From Owenia fusiformis (Eukaryota > Annelida > Polychaeta > Sabellida > Oweniidae): a DNA stretch of 64,000 bases. The stretch's first letter is position 1. The number at the start of each line of letters is the position of its first letter. The notes under the pieces are model-generated. The model ran no database searches, was not told the DNA's origin, and saw nothing but the letters and a program-made list of their open reading frames with translations. The translations under genes were made by a program, and so were the position numbers. Below are positions 11,481 to 21,947 of the stretch, one piece after another. Location: contig CAIIXF020000011.1 of NCBI GenBank assembly GCA_903813345.2, positions 28,262,166 through 28,326,165 of the forward strand, written 5' to 3'.

Positions 11481-11935
11481 ACAGGGAGCTCAAGTTGGAA
11501 CTATACGTAATCATTTAGTAAACTGGACTGGGAAATCAGAGGTAGAAGGGTTTTTCAATAAAATATATTCCAAAAATTCTTGACACCCAGTAAGTCGTAG
11601 GGTCGAAGGGTCGTAGGTCGAAGGGTTTTTAGTACATTCCATTCTGACCATTTCAATTGTGTTCCCGGTCATGTAAATGATATGTGGAACTAGTTAAACT
11701 GACTGGAGGTCCAAACAGAACTCTGTTATCTTGGTTCAAAAAATTTTCAAAATCCAGCATGGCTTTGTCATTTTTTGTTTTGTCATTTCCTGTTAACTTC
11801 CATGAGACCTTAACTGATGTTGCATTCTGGGAGTCAACCGTCCTTGGATAACAAACATGGCGATTCATGAAAACATTCATTCGATTTGGTAGGGATTTAT
11901 CCATTATTTGCAGGTATGAAGCTTTGGATTCATTT

Positions 11936-12205
11936 ATTGTGCTACTTTAGAAAACGGGAATTATTTTTCTACCGCTTGGGAGAGTTTGAGACTCAAAACT
12001 TGGAAATAAGCTCATTGTGACAACTTGTGAACGTTGAGTTTTATTTTTGTCCCCCACTGTAGACCCTAGTTGTTGTAAATATGAAATAAGTTACACTGGT
12101 GGGGAACAAAAATAAAGCTCAACCATCAAAAGTTGTCTCAAACTGTAGAACTTGTGTCCCAACAAGTCGTAGAAAAATAATTCCCGATCACTTATGTAGC
12201 ACAAT
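11936..12205. mobile_element. Palindromic MITE, 270 bp
   Basis: Starts ATTGTGCTAC and ends GTAGCACAAT. The arms pair along GGGAATTATTTTTCTAC and again across the CCCCAC-AAAAATAAAGCTCAAC segments. The similar phrases GCATTCTGGGAG just outside on both sides (11823 and 12209) suggest that it sits in another repeat. Confidence 0.65.
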
Positions 12206-13564
12206 ATGCATTCTGGGAGCCAATCCTCATTGTGGCGTAACCGGGCTCCAAAATCACCTCAACATTTGAAGAGTCGGCATTAACATGTGAATATCCACTT
12301 CAAATTTTTAAGTTCTTATTTGTCATTATGGGCACAAATTTCACTATACCTGGACTTACTAGGACGGAGAAAATAGAGCACTGAATACACTGAGGTAAGA
12401 ATTTATTACATGTACGACAGCATGTCATTTTCATAGCTATAGTAATTTTTTATGTTTCCCACTGTATGTCATGGGCTTTCAATAGAAACACACATCATCA
12501 TTGCACATTATCGAGGAAAATTGATTTCAATCGATCTAGAATGTCATATTCATGAATATTTAGCTAGGAAGTTAAACCCAGTAACGGCTCCAGGAAAATT
12601 CAGGTAAATAAAAAAAGCTTTATATTGGGTTTAACTTGTTCAACTAGGTTGTGGCATGGGCTTTCAAGCCCATGCTTGTGGGAAGTTCTACTATTAGAAG
12701 ATTATAAAAACCAGGTTATAAAGATGAAATTCCCCTTTCAAATCTTCATGGCCATTGCTTATGTGTCTCGCAGTCTGATTGGTCCATTGGCTAAATAAGG
12801 CGCTCGACTGCTAGTTTAGGAATTTTGCAATGGTCTTACATTTGCAGTATTATCTGTCCAGAATAGCAAGATTGAGGTATGAATTATTTTTCATATTTTA
12901 TTTAGGGTGTTACCTATATAGGGAACGCCTCTGTCCTTACCTACGTATGTCAGTCCGTCCATCCATCTGTTCATCTATCTGTCCAGGCAATAACTCAAAT
13001 ACTGTTGGCCCGATTTGTATTTTAAAGTTTTTTACTATAACTCCAAAAGTAGTGGAGCGATTTTGTTCATATTTGAAATGTGAATACTCTAAGCACCTTG
13101 ACCTCTGACACTTTGGGGATGAGCTATTATATTTCGTGAATTTTCCAGAATTCGCAAAAAGAGCAAAATGTAGTAGCGCGCGAAAATTACCGGGAGTACA
13201 GTACTAGTCGTTTTAAAGATTGAAGTGTTTATTACTGCAATTTGAGACAGCCCCATCTGTTTGTCATTTGGAGAAAGTTTCCGGTGGTGTTCAGAATCGA
13301 TTGAAGTTAGAAATATGTGCATTGCTTGCATCATTTTTTATGTCACCACCAAAAAGTGATGATATATTGTTATGGTCTCCATTTTTTTGACGGCAGTTGG
13401 TGGTTGACGTCTGTAACAAATTCTTACAACTTCCAATAACTTAACAAATACTGTTTAGACTGACTTCCAATTTTTTTCAAAATCATCTACACGTTTCAGA
13501 AGTTTAATCTGACTTTATATTTAAGATTTGACCTTCAATGACTTTTTCAAGGTCAAAAAGGTAA
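12206..13564. other. No gene; repeat fragments
   Basis: Contains a GTCCGTCCATCCATCTG-type microsatellite (about 12951-12985) followed by a repeat body (CTATAACTCCAAAAGTA). A fragment of the ATGTCACCACC family starts near 13340 and ends in TGACCTTCAATGACT-type units. No exon with splice signals was found. Confidence 0.5.
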
Positions 13565-14501
13565 GATTTAAAGTTGATAGGATATCTTCAAGATATAAAA
13601 ATTGAATTGTTAAATAAACACCAAGCTTGGAAGTTTTATAACAATGATCCCCAATTACTATGCAAACAAGTGCCACAAATATGAAACCTTACTTCCATAT
13701 GACATTTTCTTAATACTACTTATCTCATTGGACGAAGTTCTGGGGGATATAGAAACCGGCTCTGTCTGTCCATCTGTATGTACGTCTGTTTGTCCGGGCA
13801 ATGAATGAAATAGCGTTGGCCAAATATTGTTCATATTTTATAAGTCTATGCCCAATGTGAGTTCAAATTTTCTCAAAAGCCGGTTTTCAAAATTGCCACA
13901 AGTTTCAAAACGGCCGCCATTTTTAGTGTCAGTTTTACAGTATTTTAGACACAACATGTACAACTGCAACATAAGTGCATTTTAAATGCAAAAAATGTAT
14001 AGGAACTGAATTAAGTTAACATCTAATTATTTTTAAATTTTTTTTTTCATATTTGATATGTAAATTCTAATGAACATGACGCACTGGGTTATGATAATTT
14101 GGCTACTAGGCATCCATTTTGAAAAATGGCTGAAATTTTTATGTGTGTTATTTTATGTTTTTACTATAACTCGAAAAGTAATAGAGCAATTTTGTTTATG
14201 ATTTAATAAGATGCATGATACTTGTTACACTTTCTTTTCACAATTTGGTTAGTGAGTGCCAGCCAAAGATGGCCTAAATCTTTCATTTTTTCCTTGGAAA
14301 ACGAATGGAGCAATTTTGTTGAAGGTTTATGTGATTACTTCGAACCATACAACACACTCTTGTGTCACTGGCTTATAGGTTGCCATTTTCTAAGATGGCA
14401 GCCATGGCTGTTAGATGGGATTTGCTACGCCTTGGTTGCTTTTACTTTTTTATTTACTTTACAATTTTATAATTTCAGCTGCTAAATTTATTGAGGCAAC
14501 A

Positions 14502-16289
14502 ATGTCTTCAAATGGAGATAGTGACCTGGATAGAGAACCTGATGAGAACCCCCCAAGTCTCCCATGTTCCTCCAAAACCAGCAATGATTACTTCAACCCT
14601 AACTTCAGGAAGAGGCTAAATGACTTATGGCACAATGATCTGTTCTGTGACATCACACTGGAGGTAGAAGGAAAACAGTTCAACTGTCATAAAGTTATCC
14701 TATCCGCCAACTCTCAGTACTTTCAGTCAATGTTCTCAAATGGAATGAGCGAGACTTCACAGAACACAATTGTATTGAAAGATGTATCAAGCAAAGTGAT
14801 GGAGAACATACTGAATCATTTGTACTGTTAATATTCAACTATCAAACCAACGTATGAAGTCAATGAGGCCCTTGATATGTTTAAAGCCATAGATATGCTA
14901 CAGATTGACAATGGTATGAAGGAAGATTTAGGGAAATTTCTCTCGGAGCACATCAATGATACCAATTGCCTGGACATATTAAATCTCACCCAATATATCA
15001 AAGATGAAACACTGATGCGTCTGGCATATGAACATGCAACTAAAAACTTTGAGAATGTTTGGGAATCGTCTGGTTTATTGGAACTTGATATGAACACTTT
15101 TGTCAGATACTTAAAAGATGATGTTCTCAATGTGACAAAAGAAGAAAATGTGTTTCATTCAATAGCACGCTGGATTCTTCATCATCCAAGTGAAAGAAAG
15201 AGACATGCTGCAGAATTATTTGAGTGTGTGAGATTCTGCTTCATTGATCCCAAAGTTCTGGTAGATGAGATAAACAAACACAAGTTCATGGATGAGTTCC
15301 CCTGCCTTAGGAATCATGTCATGGCTGCACTCCATCATCAGATAACACCTTGCTATCAACATGAGGAACATTACTACAAGTGCAGCCCTAGGAATTGCAA
15401 TATTTACCCATGCATTGTGAATCCTGTCAACGATCAAAAAATGTGGGTACATGAAGTTTCTGATACTTATGCTGAACCACTCAACATAAAGACAGTTGTC
15501 CTCCCACATCAGAGTTCTTCAAGGAAGCCAGTTTGTCTGATTGGTAATATGATGTACCTATTTGATGGAGTGAAATTATACAACTGTAAATTGGGAGAAA
15601 TGAAAAGAAATGTTTGGATTGAGTGTGAAAGTCGACCAAATCGAAATGGCAATGACACAAAATTGAAGGAATATACACTCACTTTGTGTGGTGACTTCTT
15701 GTACCTGATAGGTGGTAGGAATTCTTCTGGTGTAAGTAGTGTTATTGATTTCTACAACCATGAAGTAGACACCTGGCAAGCTCCACCAGATGTTGCACAG
15801 GCCTTGATTCATCCAGTATACAATCATTGTTCTCTCGCATTAGAAAGCAACATTTACATAATTGGAGGATCCCAGCCTGGACATAGAATTGGGAGTAGAT
15901 TCTTGCAAATTTACGATACCATACAGGGTAAGATCACCCTTGGACCTGATGCACCACATCCTTTGGCAGTCCATGCTGCTGTTTGCTGTAAGAAGGAAAT
16001 CTTTACATTTTCCCAAAACAAGATGATCATGAAATACAATCCTGCAGTTGAGCAATGGACCTTGATTTTAACATTAGGTTCTACAATCTACAAACCTGTG
16101 CCATTTGTGAAAGGCTCTAAGATAATGCTCTTGGGTGGCAGGAACATGCCAACTCGGGAATGCACTCAAACTGTATCGGAGTATGATACTGTGTCTAGAA
16201 GCTTTAGAGAGTACACTCTCTTGTCGTCTGCAGTTTGCATTAGCGGTGCTGTGGCAGTGGTCAAAAATAAGTATCTGAAATGGCTCTGA
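14502..16289 (+). pseudogene. Kelch-like (BTB-BACK-Kelch) gene, broken by one stop codon
   Basis: The reading frame matches the intact neighbour at 17619-19421 from the BTB domain to the final KWL and stop, with one exception: an in-frame TAA at 14829-14831. There the neighbour has GAT (Asp111, near the end of the BTB domain). No frameshift separates the halves. Coding sequence follows a spliced 5' exon, since TTTATAATTTCAG ends at 14478 and ATG is at 14502. Translation would stop after about 109 residues, giving a BTB fragment, while an ATG at 14877 could in theory give the BACK-Kelch part. The rest of the frame shows no further lesions, so the damage is recent, or the stop is bypassed, or it is polymorphic or an assembly error. 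Confidence 0.85.
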
Positions 16290-17165
16290 AGCTTTGAAAA
16301 AATCAAAGACTGTTTTTAACAACGGTTTTCTCAACAGAATGCATAATTTGAAAACATTAAGCTGTTGCATATTATCATTATCATGCTATATTATTTTGGG
16401 GATTTGATATTCAGAATATAAACTAAAAATGCAAAAATGAGAAACATGGAATGAATTTAATATAGTGAGAAGGCACTCACAAATCAGAATACATGTACTT
16501 TGGACCATTTTTCAAATTAAATGAACCCAGCATCAACACAAGACATGAAAAACAAGTAGTGACTAACAGTTTGAGTCATAGAGTTCGACAATTAAGTACA
16601 AAATTTAACTGAAAAACATCTTTTTGAATTCACCTCACTAGATTGAGAAATGCCTCTTCACTTTTCTTTTCAATTGGGTTGTGTGTATATAATGATTTTA
16701 TTAGATAAAAACTCTGCAATTACCAAACTTATGTAAATTCTTTTGTTCATAATTCTGTTCTCATATTCTGTACTCTGTGGGCATAACTTTGGGAAATATG
16801 CACCATTTAAGATATTTTGTTGTTCTACATGTACCTACATATCTCGAAGGCTTCTGATGATTGGACAAAAGACTAATCAGTTCTAAACGTGACATACATC
16901 ACTAAAAATCTCAGATTAATCTATTGAATAATTTGGCTGGAAACTTGTAGACAAGACTTAAACAGACAAGTTTTCATAAAAGAAAATTTAAGATGCCTGC
17001 CTTAAGATTCTTTCAGCATGCCCATACTTCAGTACTGAGACATTCGAGTCAGTTAAGATTTTCATACAAATGAACAACCCTGAAAATAATCAGTCCCTCA
17101 TATAGTTTTCCTGGAAATGCATCAGCGAAATTGGTACAGACATAACTCCAACCATTGATCTTCAG
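16290..17165 (+). other. 3' flank of the broken Kelch-like copy
   Basis: No gene. This stretch is homologous to the 3' flank of the intact copy, which there is spread over 19422-20065 and 25160-26310. It serves as an insertion-free reference for that flank. Confidence 0.65.
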
Positions 17166-17618
17166 CACGAGTTGATAGCGATAGGATATCTTCAATATAT
17201 CAAAACTGAATTGTCAAATAAACACCTTAATTTTTTATCACACTTCACAAAAAGTGCTATGTTGTCGTCGTCTTGTGCTGATGGGCAGGCGGTCGTACAC
17301 GTGAGCGGGCACCACATGAATCATAATCTTGTTATCAAATTTCCAGGGTAACTAACTTGAAATTTTTACAGATGCAAAAGCAGACTAGTGCCAAGATCTG
17401 ATTAGGGTTAGGGCATTTAACTTACATTGTGACCATTTTGGTCTTCAAAATGCAATATTTATCACTGTGTGTCTTTTTTACATCAACAATGATCCCCAAT
17501 TACTAAAAACTAGTACCACAAATATTAAAGCCTTACCATCAGTTTCATATGTACCCATTTTACTTTTTTATTTATTTATCATACAATCTTTATAATTTCA
17601 GGTGGTAAGCTTATTATT

Positions 17619-19421
17619 ATGCCAACAATGTCTTCAGATGGAGATGATAGCTTGTACAGAGAAGACGCTAGTGAGAACCGACCAGGTTCCTCCTTTACAA
17701 ACAAAGAAAACTTCAACTCTAACTTCAGGAAGAGGCTAAATGACTTATGGCACAATGATCTGTTCTGTGACATCACACTGGAGGTAGAAGGAAAACAGTT
17801 CAACTGTCATAAAGTCATCCTATCCGCCAACTCCCAGTACTTTCAATCAATGTTCTCAAATGGAATGAGTGAGACTTCACAAAAAACAATTGTAATGAAA
17901 GATGTATCAAGCAAAGTGATGGAGAACATTTTGAATCATTTGTACTGTGATTACTCAACTATCAACCCTACGTATGAAATCAATGAGGCCCTTGATATGT
18001 TTAAAGCCATAGATATGCTACAGATTGACAATGGTATGAAGGACAATTTAGGGAAATTTCTCTCAGAGCACATCAATGATACCAATTGCCTGGACATATT
18101 AAATCTCACCCAGTATATCAAAGACGAATCACTGATGCGTCTGGCATATGAACATGCAACCAAAAACTTTGAGAATGTTTGGGAATCGTCTGGTTTATTG
18201 GAACTTGATATGAACAGTTTTGTCAGATACTTAAAAGATGATGTTCTCAATGTGACAAAAGAAGAAAATGTGTTTCATTCAATAGCACGTTGGATTCTTC
18301 ATCATCCAAGTGAAAGAAAGAGACATGCTGCAGAATTATTTGAATGTGTGAGATTCTGCTTCATTGATCCCAAAGTTCTTTGTGATGAGATAAACAAACA
18401 TGAGTTCACAGATGAGTTCCCCTGCCTGAAGGATCATGTTGTTGCTGCACTCCGTCATCAGATAACACCTTGCTATCAACATGAGGAGCATTACTACAAA
18501 TGTAGCCCTAGGAACTGCAATATTTATCCGTGCATTTTGAATCCAGTCAACAATCAAAATATATCTGAAAATGAAGTTTCTGATACTCATGCTGAACCAC
18601 TCAACATTAGAACAGTTGTCCTTCCTCACCAGAGTGCTGCAAGGAAGCAAGCTTGTTTGATTGGTAATACTATGTATGCATTTGATGGAATGAAATTATA
18701 CAACTGTAAATTGGGAGAAATGAAAAGAAATATTTGGATTGAGTGTGAAAGTCGACCAAATCGACACGGCAATTATACAGAATTGAAAGAATATACACTC
18801 ACTTTGTGTGGTGACTTCTTGTATCTGATAGGTGGTAGTGATTCTTCTGGTGTGAGAAGTGTCATTGATTTCTACAACCATGAAGCAGACACATGGCAAG
18901 CTCCACCAGATGTTGCACAGGCCTTGATTCATCCCGTACATTATCATCGTTCCCTTGCATTAGAAAGCAACATTTACATAATTGGGGGATTGCAGCCTGG
19001 CCCTAGAATTGGGAGTAAATTCTTGCAAATTTACGATACCATCCAGGGTAAGATCACCCTTGGACCTGATGCACCACATTCTTTGGCAGCCCATTCTGCC
19101 GTTTGCTTTGAGAAGGAAATCTTTGTATTTTCCCCAAAGGAGATGATCTTGAACTACAATCCTGCATTTAAGCAATGGACCTTGATTTCAACCTTAGGTT
19201 CTACATTCTACAAACCTTGGCCATTTGTGAAGGGCTCTAAGATCATGCTTTTGGGTGGCAGGAACATGAATGGCAACACACCAACTCTTGAATGCACTCG
19301 AACTGTCTCTGAGTATGATACTGTGTCTAGAACCTTTAAAGAGTACACTCTTTTGACATCGGCAGTTTGCATTAGCAGTGGTGTTGTGGTTGTCAAAAAT
19401 AAGCATCTGAAATGGCTCTGA
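17619..19421 (+). CDS. Kelch-like protein (BTB-BACK-Kelch), 600 aa
   Basis: The likely role, known for the family, is a substrate adaptor for a Cullin-3 ubiquitin ligase: BTB and BACK bind CUL3 and the Kelch propeller binds the target. BTB covers about residues 45-148 (LFCDITLEVEGKQFNCHKVI, then SANSQYFQSMF) and BACK about 150-280 (ARWILHHPSERKRHAAELF). A Kelch region covers about 330-597, with clear double-glycine blades at YLIGG, YIIGG and MLLGG and weaker ones between, so six blades are probable. Length is normal for KLHL proteins. The coding sequence is one exon; an acceptor (TTTATAATTTCAG, AG at 17600-17601) lies just upstream, so a non-coding 5' exon is likely. The ATG at 17628 is an alternative start and aligns with the start of the neighbouring copy. 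The KLHL subtype cannot be assigned by eye. Confidence 0.92.
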   Translation: MPTMSSDGDDSLYREDASENRPGSSFTNKENFNSNFRKRLNDLWHNDLFCDITLEVEGKQFNCHKVILSANSQYFQSMFSNGMSETSQKTIVMKDVSSKVMENILNHLYCDYSTINPTYEINEALDMFKAIDMLQIDNGMKDNLGKFLSEHINDTNCLDILNLTQYIKDESLMRLAYEHATKNFENVWESSGLLELDMNSFVRYLKDDVLNVTKEENVFHSIARWILHHPSERKRHAAELFECVRFCFIDPKVLCDEINKHEFTDEFPCLKDHVVAALRHQITPCYQHEEHYYKCSPRNCNIYPCILNPVNNQNISENEVSDTHAEPLNIRTVVLPHQSAARKQACLIGNTMYAFDGMKLYNCKLGEMKRNIWIECESRPNRHGNYTELKEYTLTLCGDFLYLIGGSDSSGVRSVIDFYNHEADTWQAPPDVAQALIHPVHYHRSLALESNIYIIGGLQPGPRIGSKFLQIYDTIQGKITLGPDAPHSLAAHSAVCFEKEIFVFSPKEMILNYNPAFKQWTLISTLGSTFYKPWPFVKGSKIMLLGGRNMNGNTPTLECTRTVSEYDTVSRTFKEYTLLTSAVCISSGVVVVKNKHLKWL

Positions 19422-19530
19422 CCTTTGAAAAAATCAAAGACTTAGTTTTGATAAAGGTTTTCTCAACATTTTGTTTTGAAAACATAAAATATGAATGCAT
19501 GATTGGCAAACATTAAGCTGTTTCATATTA

Positions 19531-19865
19531 CTGTAGATACACTCATTTTGACGCTATTTAATTTGACGAATTTGCTCAATTTCAAATATTGGTCTTGGTG
19601 GCTATTTAATTTGGTGGATTCAGGACTGAAGTTTAATTTTTGTCTATGTTTATGTCATTAGGACATGTATTTACTAAGATATTTTCTGTATTTCTTTTGG
19701 AATAATGTTGAAATGATGATATGTTCACAGGAAAAGTGTCCCAGCAGTTTCATTTGGGAAGTGCATTGGACAAAAATTCCAAACTGAAATTTGATGGATT
19801 TTTAATTTTGCAGATTTTCTGAATCCGTCAAATTAAAACGGGAGCCAAATTTAGTGTATCTACAG
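19531..19865. mobile_element. TIR element, 335 bp, in the 3' flank of the intact Kelch-like gene
   Basis: Starts CTGTAGATACACT and ends AGTGTATCTACAG. Inner parts of the arms also pair (TTTAATTTGACG with CGTCAAATTAAA). It is absent at the matching place in copy 1 (near 16372). Sequence of the same style (TTTAATTTGGCGCTACTTAA) at 20080-20150 looks like a second, partial member. Confidence 0.7.
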
Positions 19866-20166
19866 TCTGACAGTAGGCCTTTCACTATTAGGCTAGAATA
19901 TTTTGGGGATTTAAAATTCAGAATGTAAACTGAAAATGCAAAAATGAAAAATAGGAAATTAAGAAAATAGAGAGTAGACACAAAAATTGCATGTACTTTG
20001 GACCATTTTTCAAAACGAGTGAGGTCAGTGGAGTGAAAACAGCAGAGAAAACAGGTAATGACTTACTGTACTTGTCTTTAATTTGGCGCTACTTAATTTG
20101 TCAATTTTCTGTTTTTGGGCCTATTGGCGTCTATCTAATTTAGCAATTTTTCAAGTGTCCCAGACA

Positions 20167-21848
20167 GTATTTACGCAGATGACATGACACTTTTTGTAAG
20201 GGATAAAGAATATGTACAACAAGCTATGAGAGTGCTAAAAGACTTTGAAAATTGTAGTGGGTTGAAAACAAATTTAGAAAAAACTGAACTCTTCACTATT
20301 GGCAAATCAAAAAATGAAATTTGGAAAATTGGTGCACTTAAACAAGTTAAAGAAATAAAGGTTTTGGGTGTTTTCTTTAACCATGATGAAACCAAGAAAA
20401 ATGAGCAAAATTTTAGAGTCGTGATAAATCACTTAAAACAAACTCTTAACCTGTGGAAAACTAGACAACTAACAATAATAGGGAAAATACAAATTGTGAA
20501 AACATTTGGGTTATCAAAATTCAATTTTATTTGTTCGGTCATAGATACACCAGATAGATACCTTAAAGAAATCAATGATATTGTGTTTAAATTTTTATGG
20601 AATGGCAGGGATAAAATTAAGAGGAAATCATTAATTTCCGACTTCAAAGAAGGGGGCTTGAGAATGAGTGATTTAAAAACAAAAATTAAAAGTGCCCAAC
20701 TAAAGTGGGTTCAGAAATTAATTAAAGATACAGACAAGAATTCTCCATGGACTGTCATTCCAAATTATTACCTTCGTCAAAAAGGTGGCTTATTTGTATT
20801 GAATTGCAAGTATGATATAACTAAATTGAATATTGATATGCCAAAGTATTATATACACATGCTTCAAACATTTATGGAATTGCCCCGTTCACAAACCGAT
20901 ATACCAGAGGAAATAATATGGAATATCAAAAAAATCACGATACAAAATAAATCACTCTTCTGGAAAGAATTTTTCAATAGAGGCATAATAAAAATTAAAG
21001 ATTTATTTATAGATGGATCAATTAAAACATGGCACCAGATTAAGGTACAAACAGGTCTATCTGATGTATACATGCTGAAATGGTTTGGAATTTTAAAAGC
21101 CATCCCAAGAACTTGGCTTATAAGAAATAATGTATTTGAAAATAATGTCAATTTAGATGTAAAACACTGTAATTTTGATATTGTACATGGAAAAAAAAAA
21201 TTTCAGTTTAACAAATGTACATCAAAGTTATTGTATTCTATTTTATTGTCACACATTGCTGAACAACCAACAGCAAAAGGAAAGCTTAGTATAAAATATA
21301 AATTAAACGAAGAAGACTGGAATTTTTATTATACGTATTATCATTACATTTTAACGTATTCTAAACACAGGGCTTTTCAATTTAAACTTATAAATTGCAT
21401 TTTATATACAAACAATGATCTATTTAAATATAATGTAATACAATCGCCGATGTGCGAATTCTGTCATACTGCATTTGAAACGATTGATCACTTATTTTAT
21501 CTTTGTGAATATACAAATCAGTTTTGGAACAGTGTTAAGCAACACATTTTGAAAAAACTCAAATATTTTGATTTAAACAATGTGCTCTTTGGCTCTAAAA
21601 AATGGAGCAAATACGAAAATATGATTATAATTATTGCAAAATACTTCTTGTATAATCAAAAATTGCTACGAGAACTACCAGTGTACAGAAAATTCGAAAT
21701 GTATTTAAAATACTGTAAAGAAAATGATAATAAGATATGGAATGAATGAAGAAGGATGTCTGTGAAATGGAGTGAATGTTTAAAATATACTTTGTAAGAA
21801 TATATTACAGAAGTCAATATGTTTTTTTAATAAAAAAAAAAAAAAAAA
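20167..21848 (+). mobile_element. 5'-truncated LINE (L1/Tx1-like) with poly-A tail and TSD
   Basis: Flanked by a 13-bp direct repeat AGTGTCCCAGACA (20154-20166 and 21849-21861). The 3' end is AATAAA running into a poly-A tail. The sequence begins two codons before the YADD reverse-transcriptase motif. A short direct repeat, a tail and 5' truncation are the marks of target-primed reverse transcription. The remaining frame is fully open, so the insertion is young. Confidence 0.9.
20172..21749 (+). pseudogene. Reverse transcriptase C-terminal part of the LINE
   Basis: The frame starts with YADDMTLFV, the catalytic YADD box of non-LTR reverse transcriptases, and runs 526 codons to the stop. Downstream motifs seen include SGLKTNLEKTEL, FLWNGRDK with EGGLRMSDLK, and a C-terminal zinc-knuckle-like CEFC-H-C pattern (from about residue 424 counted from the ATG at 20184). 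These fit the L1/Tx1 group. The endonuclease, the N-terminal RT motifs and any ORF1 are missing, so this is dead on arrival. Codon use is AT-rich, unlike the neighbouring Kelch-like gene. Confidence 0.88.
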
Positions 21849-21947
21849 AGTGTCCCAGACATCCTCCGGGACATCCTCCTGCCTAATACAATTCAAGATA
21901 CTCATTGTTAGTGTTGTTGATGAACAATTTCTTCAATATTTCTTGTT

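Larger units (their letters stand above)
8838..11640. mobile_element. 2.8-kb TIR element with 9-bp TSD
   Basis: Flanked by ATTCTGACC at 8829-8837 and 11641-11649. Terminal inverted repeats of about 115 bp begin GGAATGTACTAAAAACCC and contain short CCCTTCGACC subrepeats. It interrupts the right arm of the host palindromic MITE. Inside lie a tRNA-like sequence (9133-9203), a hAT-like element (10101-10617), a 42-bp poly-G run and a diverged duplicate of part of the hAT-like interior. I see no transposase frame. The 9-bp duplication suggests a Mutator-like origin (inference). Confidence 0.8.
6718..11809. mobile_element. Host palindromic MITE (757 bp own sequence), split three times
   Basis: Ends GGTCTCATAGAAG and CTTCCATGAGACC, flanked by TTAA (6714-6717 and 11810-11813). 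Its own segments are 6718-6730, 7496-7590, 8357-8837 and 11650-11809. With two internal TTAA sites counted once each, they add to 757 bp, the same length as the intact copy at 6735-7491. The insertions are two copies of its own family (each in a TTAA) and one 2.8-kb TIR element with a 9-bp duplication. No coding capacity; the recurring open frame in its arms (contains NDKAMLDFE) is a by-product of the repeat. Confidence 0.8.

Noticed and set aside
7335-11904. Recurring open frames with NDKAMLDFENFLNQDNRVLFG
   Set aside because: The same peptide appears on both strands and in several places because the palindromic MITE is repeated. There is no domain and no splice context.
14828-19406. Many minus-strand frames across the Kelch-like genes
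   Set aside because: They are shadows of the plus-strand coding frame, seen in parallel in both copies.
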